Source: Pseudomonadota bacterium (GTDB taxonomy: Bacteria; Pseudomonadota; Alphaproteobacteria; Acetobacterales; Acetobacteraceae). From it: a stretch of DNA of 6,209 nucleotides. The stretch lies in contig JAJZEG010000218.1 of the NCBI GenBank assembly GCA_021828605.1, positions 1-6,209 of the forward strand, written 5' to 3'. The translations under genes were made by a program, and so were the position numbers. How positions within the stretch are numbered: the stretch's first letter is position 1; every line of letters starts with the position of its first letter. Positions 1 through 6,095 of this stretch are shown here, piece after piece. The notes under the pieces are model-generated. The model saw only the letters and a list, made by a program, of their open reading frames with translations, did no database searches and was not told where the DNA came from.

Positions 1-245
1 CAGAAGAGATCCTTGATCGCCAGCGGGATGCCGGTGAGGGCAGGGGCCGAGCCGGTGGCGAGCGCCGCGTCGGCGGCTTTGGCCTGGACGCGCGCGAGAT
101 CCGGCGTTTCAGTGATAAAGGCGTTGAGGCGGGGATTGAGCGCCTCAATCGCGGTGAGATGCGCCTCGGTCAGTTCGAGCGCGGAGATTTTCCGGCCCGC
201 CAGCGCGGTGAGCGCCTCGGTGATGGTCCAATCGAGCGGGTTCAT
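1..245 (-). CDS. gatA: Aspartyl/glutamyl-tRNA amidotransferase subunit A, N-terminal part (cut by window edge)
   Basis: This is the amidase subunit of the GatCAB complex, which releases ammonia from glutamine and uses it to convert Glu-tRNA(Gln) and/or Asp-tRNA(Asn) to the amidated form in the cytoplasm. Only the first 81 codons, of a family length near 490, lie in the window. The protein begins MNPLDWTITEALTALAGRKI and reaches GIPLAIKDLF at the edge. That is the family segment carrying the first residue of the Ser-cisSer-Lys catalytic triad (Lys78 here); the two serines lie outside the window. The ATG at 245-243 overlaps the gatC TGA as ATGA, so translation is probably coupled to gatC. This start matches the usual GatA N terminus. 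No frameshift is visible in the part present. Confidence 0.97.
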   Translation of the reverse strand, partial: MNPLDWTITEALTALAGRKISALELTEAHLTAIEALNPRLNAFITETPDLARVQAKAADAALATGSAPALTGIPLAIKDLF

Positions 246-529
246 TCGACCACCTTCGGCACAGCAAAGAAATTATCAATCCGGTCCGGCGCGTTGGCCA
301 GAATCCGCTCGGGCATGGCGCCCGCGGTGATCGCGTCATCGCGCAGGCGCAGGGCCATTTGCGCGCCGCCCGATAAAGGTTCGATGCCGGTGACATCGAC
401 GGCGGCGAGTTGCTCGACATAGCCGAGAATCGCGTTCAACTCGCCTTGCAGGCGCGGAACATCAGCCTCGGTAAGGCGGAGACGGGCGAGTTTCGCGATG
501 CGATGGATCATCGCGGGGTCGAGCGACAT
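242..529 (-). CDS. gatC: Aspartyl/glutamyl-tRNA amidotransferase subunit C
   Basis: GatC is the small subunit of GatCAB; it wraps around GatA and helps its folding and contact with GatB. At 95 residues it has the usual family length. Features seen are the N-terminal helix MSLDPAMIHRIAKLARLRLT, an LNAIL segment (31-35), LAAVDVTGIEPL (41-52), LRDD (62-65) and the typical ending DNFFAVPKVVE (85-95). An ATG two codons upstream (535-533) is also in frame. However, the only Shine-Dalgarno-like run, AAGGG at 540-536, touches that ATG and sits 6 nt before the ATG at 529, so I chose 529. The gene heads a gatC-gatA operon (probably continuing to gatB outside the window) and is divergent from ruvX. Confidence 0.96.
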   Translation of the reverse strand: MSLDPAMIHRIAKLARLRLTEADVPRLQGELNAILGYVEQLAAVDVTGIEPLSGGAQMALRLRDDAITAGAMPERILANAPDRIDNFFAVPKVVE

Positions 530-559
530 GGGCATCCCTTGGGTTTCTGTGCAGGATCG

Positions 560-588
560 ATCATAAACGGGCGCATGACACTGTTCAA
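560..588 (-). promoter_or_regulatory. Predicted sigma70-type promoter of gatCA
   Basis: Read on the minus strand, TTGAAC (588-583) is followed after exactly 17 bases by TATGAT (565-560). These match the -35 and -10 consensus at 4/6 and 5/6 positions. Transcription would begin near 553, about 24 bases before the gatC ATG, leaving room for the AAGGG at 540-536. The -35 box lies inside the first codons of ruvX, so the two divergent genes share this DNA. This is a pattern-based prediction only. Confidence 0.5.
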
Positions 589-1042
589 CCTGACCGAGAT
601 GGTCGCAAACCTGCCCCGCAATGCCAGGGTGATCGGCATTGATCCGGGATCAAACATCATTGGCGTCGCACTTTCCGATGTTGGACGGCGTTTGGCCTCG
701 CCCTACGGCGCGATGCGACGGGGCAAACTGGCCGATAATGCCGGGATGATTCTGGATATTGCCCGCAAAGAGGGGGTGGGCGGCATTGTGGTCGGCCTGC
801 CGCTCTCGATGGATGGCACGCTCGGCCCGGCGGCGCAGGCGGCGCGCGATTGGGCTCATGCGCTGGCATCCGCGACCGGATTGCCGGTGGCGATGATGGA
901 TGAGCGATTCTCCTCCGCGGCGGCCAATCGGGCGCTGATCGAGGCGGATGTGAGCCGGGCGAAGCGGGCCCAGCGGATTGATGCGGCGGCGGCCTCGTAC
1001 ATGCTGCAAGGTGCTTTGGATTTGATCGGCGGGGTTGATTGA
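575..1042 (+). CDS. ruvX: RuvX/YqgF family nuclease (putative pre-16S rRNA nuclease / Holliday junction resolvase-like)
   Basis: YqgF proteins have an RNase H-like fold. They are implicated in 5' maturation of 16S rRNA and were earlier proposed to be alternative Holliday junction resolvases. The 155-residue product shows the family signatures in order: IGIDPGSNIIGVALSD (20-35), VVGLPLSMDG (72-81), MDERFSS (108-114) and SRAKRAQRIDAAAASYMLQG (127-146). The likely metal-binding acids are Asp23, Glu110 and Asp136. The open frame extends upstream to 410, but that part is antisense to gatC and unlike the family. The ATG at 575 gives the normal length with a short N-terminal tail, although no strong ribosome binding site precedes it. 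The stop codon overlaps the TTG start of the next gene, which suggests co-transcription. Confidence 0.95.
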   Translation: MTLFNLTEMVANLPRNARVIGIDPGSNIIGVALSDVGRRLASPYGAMRRGKLADNAGMILDIARKEGVGGIVVGLPLSMDGTLGPAAQAARDWAHALASATGLPVAMMDERFSSAAANRALIEADVSRAKRAQRIDAAAASYMLQGALDLIGGVD

Positions 1043-1371
1043 AGCTGATCCCGATTGTCGCCCTGCTCACGCTGGCAGCGCTGCTGGAAGTGGGCGGCGA
1101 TGCGCTGATGCGCAACGGGTTGCAATCGAGCGGGGTCACGCGATTGGGCTGGATGCTGGTCGGGGTGCTGGTGCTCGGCTTGTATGGGGTGCTGGTTAAT
1201 TTGGGGCCGTGGGATTTTGGCCGGGTGATCGGCGTGTATGTGACACTGGTTTTTCTCGCCGCGCAGGGCATTAATTTTTTCACCTATGGGATCAGGCCAT
1301 CGCTGGCGGTGTGGGTTGGCGGCGGGTTAGTGATTGCCGGTGGATTGGTGCTGGCATTATTCGGCAAATAA
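1039..1371 (+). CDS. Small four-helix membrane protein, SMR/EmrE-like (DMT superfamily)
   Basis: The 110-residue protein is almost entirely hydrophobic, with four predicted membrane segments at about 4-23, 37-55, 62-83 and 88-108. The first helix reads ALLEVGGDALMR. It places an acidic residue (Glu17) and the following LM-R/K where EmrE has its essential Glu14 and TLMK, and the last helix is glycine-rich as in SMR proteins. A proton-coupled exporter or a subunit of one is plausible, but the substrate is unknown; UPF0060/YnfA-like proteins are an alternative relative. The frame opens directly after a TGA at 1036-1038, so the start must be the TTG at 1039 or a much later codon. That TTG overlaps the ruvX stop as TTGA, with GGCGGGG (1028-1034) as a possible ribosome binding site. 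Translation is probably coupled to ruvX. Confidence 0.7.
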   Translation: MKLIPIVALLTLAALLEVGGDALMRNGLQSSGVTRLGWMLVGVLVLGLYGVLVNLGPWDFGRVIGVYVTLVFLAAQGINFFTYGIRPSLAVWVGGGLVIAGGLVLALFGK

Positions 1372-1400
1372 GGGCACAGTCGGGGGTAATATAGTTATCC

Positions 1401-1406
1401 GGGAGG
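1401..1406 (+). promoter_or_regulatory. Ribosome binding site of the acyl-CoA ligase
   Basis: GGGAGG lies 7 bases before the ATG at 1414 and fixes that start. A TATAGT hexamer at 1390-1395 resembles a -10 box, but no acceptable -35 box is present at the right distance. The gene's promoter is therefore not located. Confidence 0.7.
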
Positions 1407-1413
1407 TTTTTCG

Positions 1414-3047
1414 ATGCGTGGATTGATGCAGCATGCGCCGTTATTGATCTCTGACTTGATTACCCATGCGGCACGGCATCATCCGCGCGCAGAGATTGTG
1501 TCCAGGTTGAATGAGGGGCTGCATCGGCAATCCTACCGGCAGACCGAGCAGAGGGCGAAGCAGCTGGCCCAGGCATTGGTCGGGCTGGGGGTTGGGGCAG
1601 GGGATCGGGTGGCGACGTTGGCCTGGAACAGCCATCGGCATGTTGAACTGTATTTTGCGATCTCGGGCATGGGGGCCGTGGTCAACACCATTAATCCGCG
1701 ATTGGCGCATGAGGATATTGGCTATATTGCCGGTCACGCTGAGGACCGGGTGATTTTTGCCGAGCTTGATTTTATCCCGATCATCGAAGCGATTGCGCCG
1801 AGCCTTACCGGGGTTTTGCGCAAACTGGTGTTTTTGTGCGGGCCCGATGAGAAGCCTGAGTTGGATTTGCCGGGCTCGGTCGAGATTTTCGATTATGAGA
1901 CGTTGATTGGCGGCTATGCGGGCGATTATGACTGGCCGAGTTTTGATGAAAATACCGCGAGCGCTTTGTGCTATACCTCGGGCACCACCGGCAAGCCGAA
2001 GGGGGTGTTGTATTCGCATCGCTCGACCATGTTGCAGGCGCTGGCGGTGAATGCGGCGGATGGGGTTGGGCTGCGCGCGGTGGACCGGATGATGCCGGTC
2101 GTGCCGATGTTTCATGTGAATGCCTGGTCGTTGCCTTATGCGGCGGCGTCGTGCGGGGCCTCGATGGTGTTGCCGGGGCGGTTTCTGGATGGGGCTAATT
2201 TGTATCAGCTGATCGAGGCCGAGCAGGTGAGTGTATCGGCGGGGGTGCCGACGGTCTGGCTTGGGGTGCTCGATCATGTGCGCAAATCGGGGGGCAAATT
2301 CAGTAGTTTGTACCGGTTGTTGATCGGTGGTTCGGCCTGTCCTGAGGCACTGTTCGAGGCCTATGGGGCGATGGGGGTGGATATTCGCCATGCCTGGGGC
2401 ATGTCTGAGAGCAGCCCGATTGCCTCGATGGCGGCACCGGTGCCGGGCGATGACGCGACAGCGGCGCAGCGTCATAAATTGAGCCAGGGCAGGGTGGTGT
2501 GCGGCGTCGATATTCGGATTATTCGCGAGGGGGCTGAGGCGGAGTGGGATGGTCAGATGGCCGGGGATTTGGAGCTGAAGGGCCATTGGGTGGCGACCGG
2601 CTATTACCGGATGCCACCGAGCGTGAATGCGCAAGGCTGGTTCCCGACCGGGGATGTCGGGATGATCGATCCGGCGGGTTTTGTGCAGCTGACCGATCGG
2701 AGCAAAGATTTGATCAAGTCGGGTGGGGAGTGGATCAGCTCGATTGATTTGGAAAATATCTAAATATCGCGGTGTCGCACCCGGCGGTGGCGGAGGCGGC
2801 GGTGATTGCGGCGAAACATCCGAAATGGGACGAGCGGCCTTTGCTGATTGTGTCGCTCCGGCCCGGTGTGACGGCGTCGCGCGAGGATTTGCTCGGGATT
2901 TATACCGGCAAGGTCGCGAAATGGGCGGTGCCGGATGATGTGGTGATTGTCGATGCGCTGCCGCACGGGGCGACCGGGAAATTGTTGAAAACAGCATTGC
3001 GGATGCAGTTTGGTGGGTATTTCACCGAGGGGAAGGCCGCCGAATAG
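1414..3047 (+). pseudogene. Fatty acyl-CoA ligase (AMP-binding, AlkK/medium-long-chain type), disrupted by an 8-bp insertion
   Basis: This ANL-superfamily enzyme would activate a fatty acid with ATP and CoA to the acyl-CoA. The first frame (1414-2763, 449 aa) carries the phosphate-binding loop YTSGTTGKPKG (187-197), VPMFHVNAW (230-238), AWGMSES (327-333), [12 protein letters not shown] (408-419) and [12 protein letters not shown] (429-440). It then stops at TAA 2761, just after SSIDLENI. The rest of the C-terminal domain continues in another frame from GCG at 2769 (AVSHPAVAEAAVIAAKHPKW) to TAG 3045-3047. It includes LPHGATGKLLK, whose first lysine is the adenylation lysine. Removing 2761-2768 gives a seamless 541-residue protein of normal family length, so the lesion is recent. 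As it stands, the first frame should make an enzyme lacking the catalytic lysine. A sequencing or assembly error is possible but unlikely for a non-homopolymer 8-bp change. Confidence 0.9.
2754..2768 (+). repeat. 7-bp direct repeat with 1-bp spacer at the acyl-CoA ligase break
   Basis: AAATATC occurs at 2754-2760 and again at 2762-2768, separated by a single T at 2761. The inserted 8 bases add a TAA stop and shift the frame. A 7-bp duplication plus one leftover base fits an imprecise excision of a transposable element that duplicated its target. An 8-bp slippage duplication with one substitution would look the same. No element is present here now. Confidence 0.85.
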
Positions 3048-3068
3048 GCGGTTTCGGCGGCTGATTTT
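3036..3068 (+). terminator. Likely Rho-independent terminator at the end of the acyl-CoA ligase
   Basis: GCCGCCGA (3036-3043) and TCGGCGGC (3054-3061) form a perfect 8-bp GC-rich stem with a 10-base loop. It is followed by TGATTTT (3062-3068). The left arm is in the last codons of the ligase and the loop contains its stop codon. The T-tract is short, so strength is uncertain. Confidence 0.55.
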
Positions 3069-3182
3069 GACGCGCAGAAAAGTCGTAGAAGAAATATTAT
3101 GGAAACTCATAATACTGGAACGGACCGCGCTTATGTGCAGTTGGCTTTTAGATTTCAGAAAATAGGACGCCGTGCTGATATT

Positions 3183-3911
3183 TTACGCGTCAAAAAGATC
3201 AACGATCTCTTTTGTCAAAGCACTGAATTGTCCGAGTAATTGAAAAATTGGTTGCCGATGGATGCGAGGCAAACTCTCCTCCTCAAACAGAATTTGGAAA
3301 TTGAAATCGATGTCCAGGCTCATTGCCTTAATCGGCAATTCAAATAGCGGGGTTTTGTCTCTTAGAGGTTGGCTGTTGGAATAGAGTATCTTCGGGCTAC
3401 CACCCTCTCCGACCATGATGAGTTGGGTGGGCTCAACGGAGACACCCAACAGACGCTTATGTTTTCGAATAATATCCAACTTATGGAGTGCCCAAAGCAG
3501 ATCAATTGCTCCATTATACTGCTGAAAGCATTTGAATTTATCGATTTCGGATTGCGAAAGCCATCTTATACTTTCAATCCCGTTTTTCGGGTCGCTAAAT
3601 TCGAGATGCGACGGAAAATTTGGAAATTTTATTTTTTCGTTGACGGGCTTGTTGTTCCGGGTTGCAAGAACGGCGGCCAACAAATCCAAGGCAGTTCTGA
3701 AAGAATTGATAATCGAGCCTACTCCGGCGTTGAAAATGTCGGGCAATGGCCCTCCCTGACGAAATAGAGCGATGGTCTTGTCCGGGCTTGAATCGTCATA
3801 GGTGATTCCGATGTTCCTGTATCTCCAACCGACAAATTTCTGGGCGAGCTGTGGGATCTCGAGTTCGCCCCAATCGATGGCGGCCTGAGCATCTAACAGG
3901 TCATCTCGCAT
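3183..3911 (-). CDS. Uncharacterised protein in a low-GC patch
   Basis: This 242-residue protein has no signal peptide or membrane segment that I can see, so it is probably cytoplasmic. The clearest motifs are IINSFRTALDLLAAVLA (67-83), FQQYN (129-133) and LLWALHKLDIIRKHKRLL (138-155). From memory, a widespread uncharacterised family shares this layout: an N-x-R-(S/T)-A-L-D helix, then a Q-(P/Q)-Y segment, then LH-x-LD-x3-KH. I cannot name a function. The open frame reaches 4001, but AAAGGAAC directly precedes the ATG at 3911-3909 with ideal spacing, so I start there. The DNA is far poorer in GC than both neighbours (22 of 60 bases G+C at 3481-3540), which suggests horizontal transfer. It is a single gene facing the end of the acyl-CoA ligase and divergent from the PLP enzyme. 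Confidence 0.75.
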   Translation of the reverse strand: MRDDLLDAQAAIDWGELEIPQLAQKFVGWRYRNIGITYDDSSPDKTIALFRQGGPLPDIFNAGVGSIINSFRTALDLLAAVLATRNNKPVNEKIKFPNFPSHLEFSDPKNGIESIRWLSQSEIDKFKCFQQYNGAIDLLWALHKLDIIRKHKRLLGVSVEPTQLIMVGEGGSPKILYSNSQPLRDKTPLFELPIKAMSLDIDFNFQILFEEESLPRIHRQPIFQLLGQFSALTKEIVDLFDA

Positions 3912-4194
3912 TTTTGTTCCTTTATGATCTTCGCCCGTTAATTTTCTTGCGCGATTTCCAGACGCGCTCTCATAGGTTCTCCACCAACGAGTATGGTTCA
4001 ATAAATCCGGAGAGGGCGGTAAATCCCTAAATGTCGATAAATACCCTATTTCTTATGCGGCGGAGGGCGTGTCTCGCGGCGTCAAATATGTGATCAGCAC
4101 TCTGGATATCGACATAGTATGGCGCTTGACGGAGCGAAACTATGCTCGCAGTCAGGTTTGGGCACAAGAACAAAGTGGGTTCGGGGTGAAAATG
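3912..4194. other. 283-bp divergent intergenic region, no recognised gene
   Basis: This stretch separates the leftward gene of unknown function from the rightward PLP enzyme. Both neighbouring frames stay open some way into it: the leftward one to 4001, the rightward one from 4069. On the minus strand a frame ending at 4027 also reads through, with a fairly natural composition (segment QAPYYVDIQSADHIFDAARH). None has a good start signal. TTGACG at 4126-4131 resembles a -35 box, but no -10 box sits at the right spacing. Promoters for both genes should lie here but cannot be placed with confidence. Confidence 0.5.
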
Positions 4195-5343
4195 ATGGAT
4201 AAAGCGAGTCGGGTTGCGCAGGCTTTGGGGGAGATTGATCCGGGGACGCGGGCGGTGATTGCGCCGGTGCATCTCTCGACGACGTTTATTCGCGATGAGG
4301 ATAATCAGTATCGGTCCGGCTATGTTTATGGGCGGGCGGATAATGCGACGGTGCGGGCGGCTGAGCGGGTGATTGCGATGCTGGAGGACGCGCCCGCTGG
4401 GGCTTTGTTGTTTGGCTCGGGCATGGCGGCGGCGGTGGCGGTGTTTTCGGCGTTGCAGGCGGGTGATCATGTGGTCGCACCCGTGGTGATGTATTGGGCG
4501 TTGCGCCGGTGGTTGGCCCATGAATTGCCGCGCCGGGCGATTGAGGTTGATTTTGTCGCGATGGATGATTTGGGCGCGGTGCGCGCCGCGATCAGGCCGG
4601 GGCAGACGAAACTGGTATGGATCGAGACGCCGGGCAATCCGCTTTGGACCATTACCGATATTAAAGCGGTGGCCGCGATGGCGCATCAGGCGGGGGCTTT
4701 GCTCGCGGTGGATAGTACCGTCGCCTCGCCGTTTCATACCAACCCGATTGCGCTGGGGGCGGATATCGTGATGCATGCGGCGACCAAGATTTTGAATGGG
4801 CATTCGGATGTGGTGGCCGGGGCGTTGGCTGGCGCGCGCGATGATGAATTCTGGCAAAGGCTGGTCGCGCAGCGTTCGCAGGCCGGGGCGATTCTCGGGC
4901 CGTTCGAGGCATTTCTGCTCCTGCGCGGGATGCGGACTTTTTTCCTGCGAGCACAGGCGCAGACGCGGACGGCGATGAAGCTGGCGCAGCGATTGGCTGA
5001 GCATGAGCTGGTCAGTGACGTGTTATATCCGGGGCTGGCGCGGCATCCGGGGCATGCGATTGCCTGCGGGCAGATGCAGAATGGCTTTGGCTGTATGCTT
5101 TCGATCAGGGTGATAGGAGGTGAGCGCGCCGCGATTGGCACGGCGGCGGCGGTTCGGCTGTGGCATCGGGCGACGTCGCTGGGTGGGGTGGAGAGTTTGA
5201 TTGAGCATCGGGCGTCGGTTGAAGGGAGTGGAACCCCCTGCCCGGCTGATTTGCTGCGTTTGTCGGTTGGCATCGAGCATGAGGATGATTTGTTCGATGA
5301 TTTGGATCAGGCGTTGCGCAAGGCCGCGATATTGTCCGCATAG
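4195..5343 (+). CDS. PLP-dependent trans-sulfuration enzyme (Cys/Met metabolism family; cystathionine beta-lyase / gamma-synthase-like)
   Basis: This family uses pyridoxal phosphate to make or break C-S bonds of cystathionine, homoserine esters or methionine in the cytoplasm. The 382-residue product has family length. It shows YVYGRADN (43-50; Tyr45 and Arg47 would bind the partner subunit's cofactor phosphate), GSGMAA (74-79), WIETPGNP (142-149), AVDSTVASP (171-179; Asp173 contacts the PLP ring nitrogen), HAATKILNGHSDVV (194-207; Lys198 would form the Schiff base) and SLGGVESLIEHRAS (328-341). The ending LLRLSVGIEHEDDL is also typical. The frame is open from 4069. GGTGA at 4185-4189 lies 5 bases before the second of two adjacent ATGs, so I chose 4195 (MDKASRVAQAL). 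Exact substrate is undetermined: NATV replaces the usual NPT, and YWALRRWL replaces the usual YGGTYR-like segment. The 3' end overlaps rpe. Confidence 0.92.
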   Translation: MDKASRVAQALGEIDPGTRAVIAPVHLSTTFIRDEDNQYRSGYVYGRADNATVRAAERVIAMLEDAPAGALLFGSGMAAAVAVFSALQAGDHVVAPVVMYWALRRWLAHELPRRAIEVDFVAMDDLGAVRAAIRPGQTKLVWIETPGNPLWTITDIKAVAAMAHQAGALLAVDSTVASPFHTNPIALGADIVMHAATKILNGHSDVVAGALAGARDDEFWQRLVAQRSQAGAILGPFEAFLLLRGMRTFFLRAQAQTRTAMKLAQRLAEHELVSDVLYPGLARHPGHAIACGQMQNGFGCMLSIRVIGGERAAIGTAAAVRLWHRATSLGGVESLIEHRASVEGSGTPCPADLLRLSVGIEHEDDLFDDLDQALRKAAILSA

Positions 5344-5957
5344 TCGGCTGGGTTGCCGCGAAAAATTGACGAGCCCGCGACCAGCACGTCGGCCCCGGCT
5401 TTGATGCAGGCGCCGGCATTCTCGGCGGTGACGCCACCATCGACTTCGAGATGGATTGGGCGGTGGGCAATCATTTGGCGGATGCGGGCGATTTTCGGCA
5501 GTTGGCTTTCGAGGAATTGTTGGCCGCCAAAGCCGGGATTGACGGTCATGACCAGGACCAGATCGATTTCATCGAGGACATAGGTGAGGATTTGCTCGGA
5601 GGTGGCGGGACAGAGGGCGACGCCTGCTTTGCAGCCGAGGCGCTTGATCGCCTGGATTGTGCGATCAAGATGGGTGGTGGCTTCGGCATGGATGGTGATG
5701 GTGGTGGCGCCCGCTGCGGCGAAGTCTTCGAGATAGGCATCGACCGGGCTGATCATCAGATGCACATCGAACGGGGCGGCGCAGAGCGGGCGCAGCGATT
5801 TCATCACCACCGCGCCGAAGCTGATATTGGGCACGAAATGGCCATCCATCACATCGATATGGATCCAGTCGGCCCCGGCCTGATGCACGGCGTTGGTTTC
5901 GGCGCCGAGGCTGGCGAAATTGGCGGCGAGGATTGAGGGGGCGATGAGAATGGGCAT
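5307..5957 (-). CDS. rpe: Ribulose-phosphate 3-epimerase
   Basis: Rpe interconverts D-ribulose 5-phosphate and D-xylulose 5-phosphate in the pentose phosphate and Calvin cycles, in the cytoplasm. The 216-residue TIM-barrel protein is complete and of normal length. It has APSILAANFASL (6-17), WIHIDVMDGHFVPNISFG (31-48), DVHLMI (64-69), MTVNPGFGGQ (137-146), EVDGGV (171-176) and AGSSIF (194-199). The metal ligands are His33, Asp35, His66 and Asp173; the two aspartates are also the acid/base pair. AGGAG at 5969-5965 lies 7 bases before the ATG and supports the start. A CATAAT hexamer (5985-5980) could be a -10 box but lacks a good -35. The last 37 bases overlap the end of the convergent PLP-enzyme gene. 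Confidence 0.98.
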   Translation of the reverse strand: MPILIAPSILAANFASLGAETNAVHQAGADWIHIDVMDGHFVPNISFGAVVMKSLRPLCAAPFDVHLMISPVDAYLEDFAAAGATTITIHAEATTHLDRTIQAIKRLGCKAGVALCPATSEQILTYVLDEIDLVLVMTVNPGFGGQQFLESQLPKIARIRQMIAHRPIHLEVDGGVTAENAGACIKAGADVLVAGSSIFRGNPADYADNIAALRNA

Positions 5958-6052
5958 GGTTTTACTCCTGGGGCGCTCGATTATGGGGGAAAATGGCGGT
6001 GATTCCCAGATGCGGTGATCGCCCCTGCCCTGCTTTGGTGTTTTGGTTATTT

Positions 6053-6063
6053 GTTACGATAAC
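6053..6063. promoter_or_regulatory. Short inverted repeat upstream of rpe
   Basis: GTTACGATAAC is an inverted repeat (GTTA, 3-base spacer, TAAC) about 95 bases before the rpe start. It could be a regulator's half-site pair, but repeats this short also occur by chance. No second copy was noticed in the window. Confidence 0.2.
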
Positions 6064-6095
6064 GCAACGAATGGGGCGTGAGTCGGTGATGCGGT

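Noticed and set aside
410..574. Upstream extension of ruvX to the ATG at 410
   Set aside because: The added 55 residues are antisense to gatC and absent from the family; the ATG at 575 gives the normal length.
657..1283. 208-codon minus-strand frame
   Set aside because: It is antisense to ruvX and the SMR-like gene, both of which have clear family signatures.
1441..2997. 518-codon minus-strand frame
   Set aside because: It lies antisense to the acyl-CoA ligase, is arginine-, proline- and histidine-rich, and even spans the frame break. It is a GC-rich shadow frame.
3192..3208. Hairpin AGATC-GTT-GATCT followed by Ts on the minus strand, a possible terminator
   Set aside because: The stem is only 5 bp and AT-rich, and it lies inside the coding sequence before the stop codon.
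3099..3239. 46-codon plus-strand frame starting METHNTGTDR in the low-GC patch
   Set aside because: It has only a weak purine run before the ATG, resembles nothing known to me and overlaps the 3' end of the better-supported leftward gene.
4069..4194. Upstream GTG start for the PLP enzyme
   Set aside because: The extra 42 residues do not resemble the family, and a ribosome binding site sits correctly before 4195.
4027..5004. 325-codon minus-strand frame
   Set aside because: Most of it is antisense to the PLP enzyme with the same shadow composition. Only its tail beyond 4195 was kept as a minor observation.
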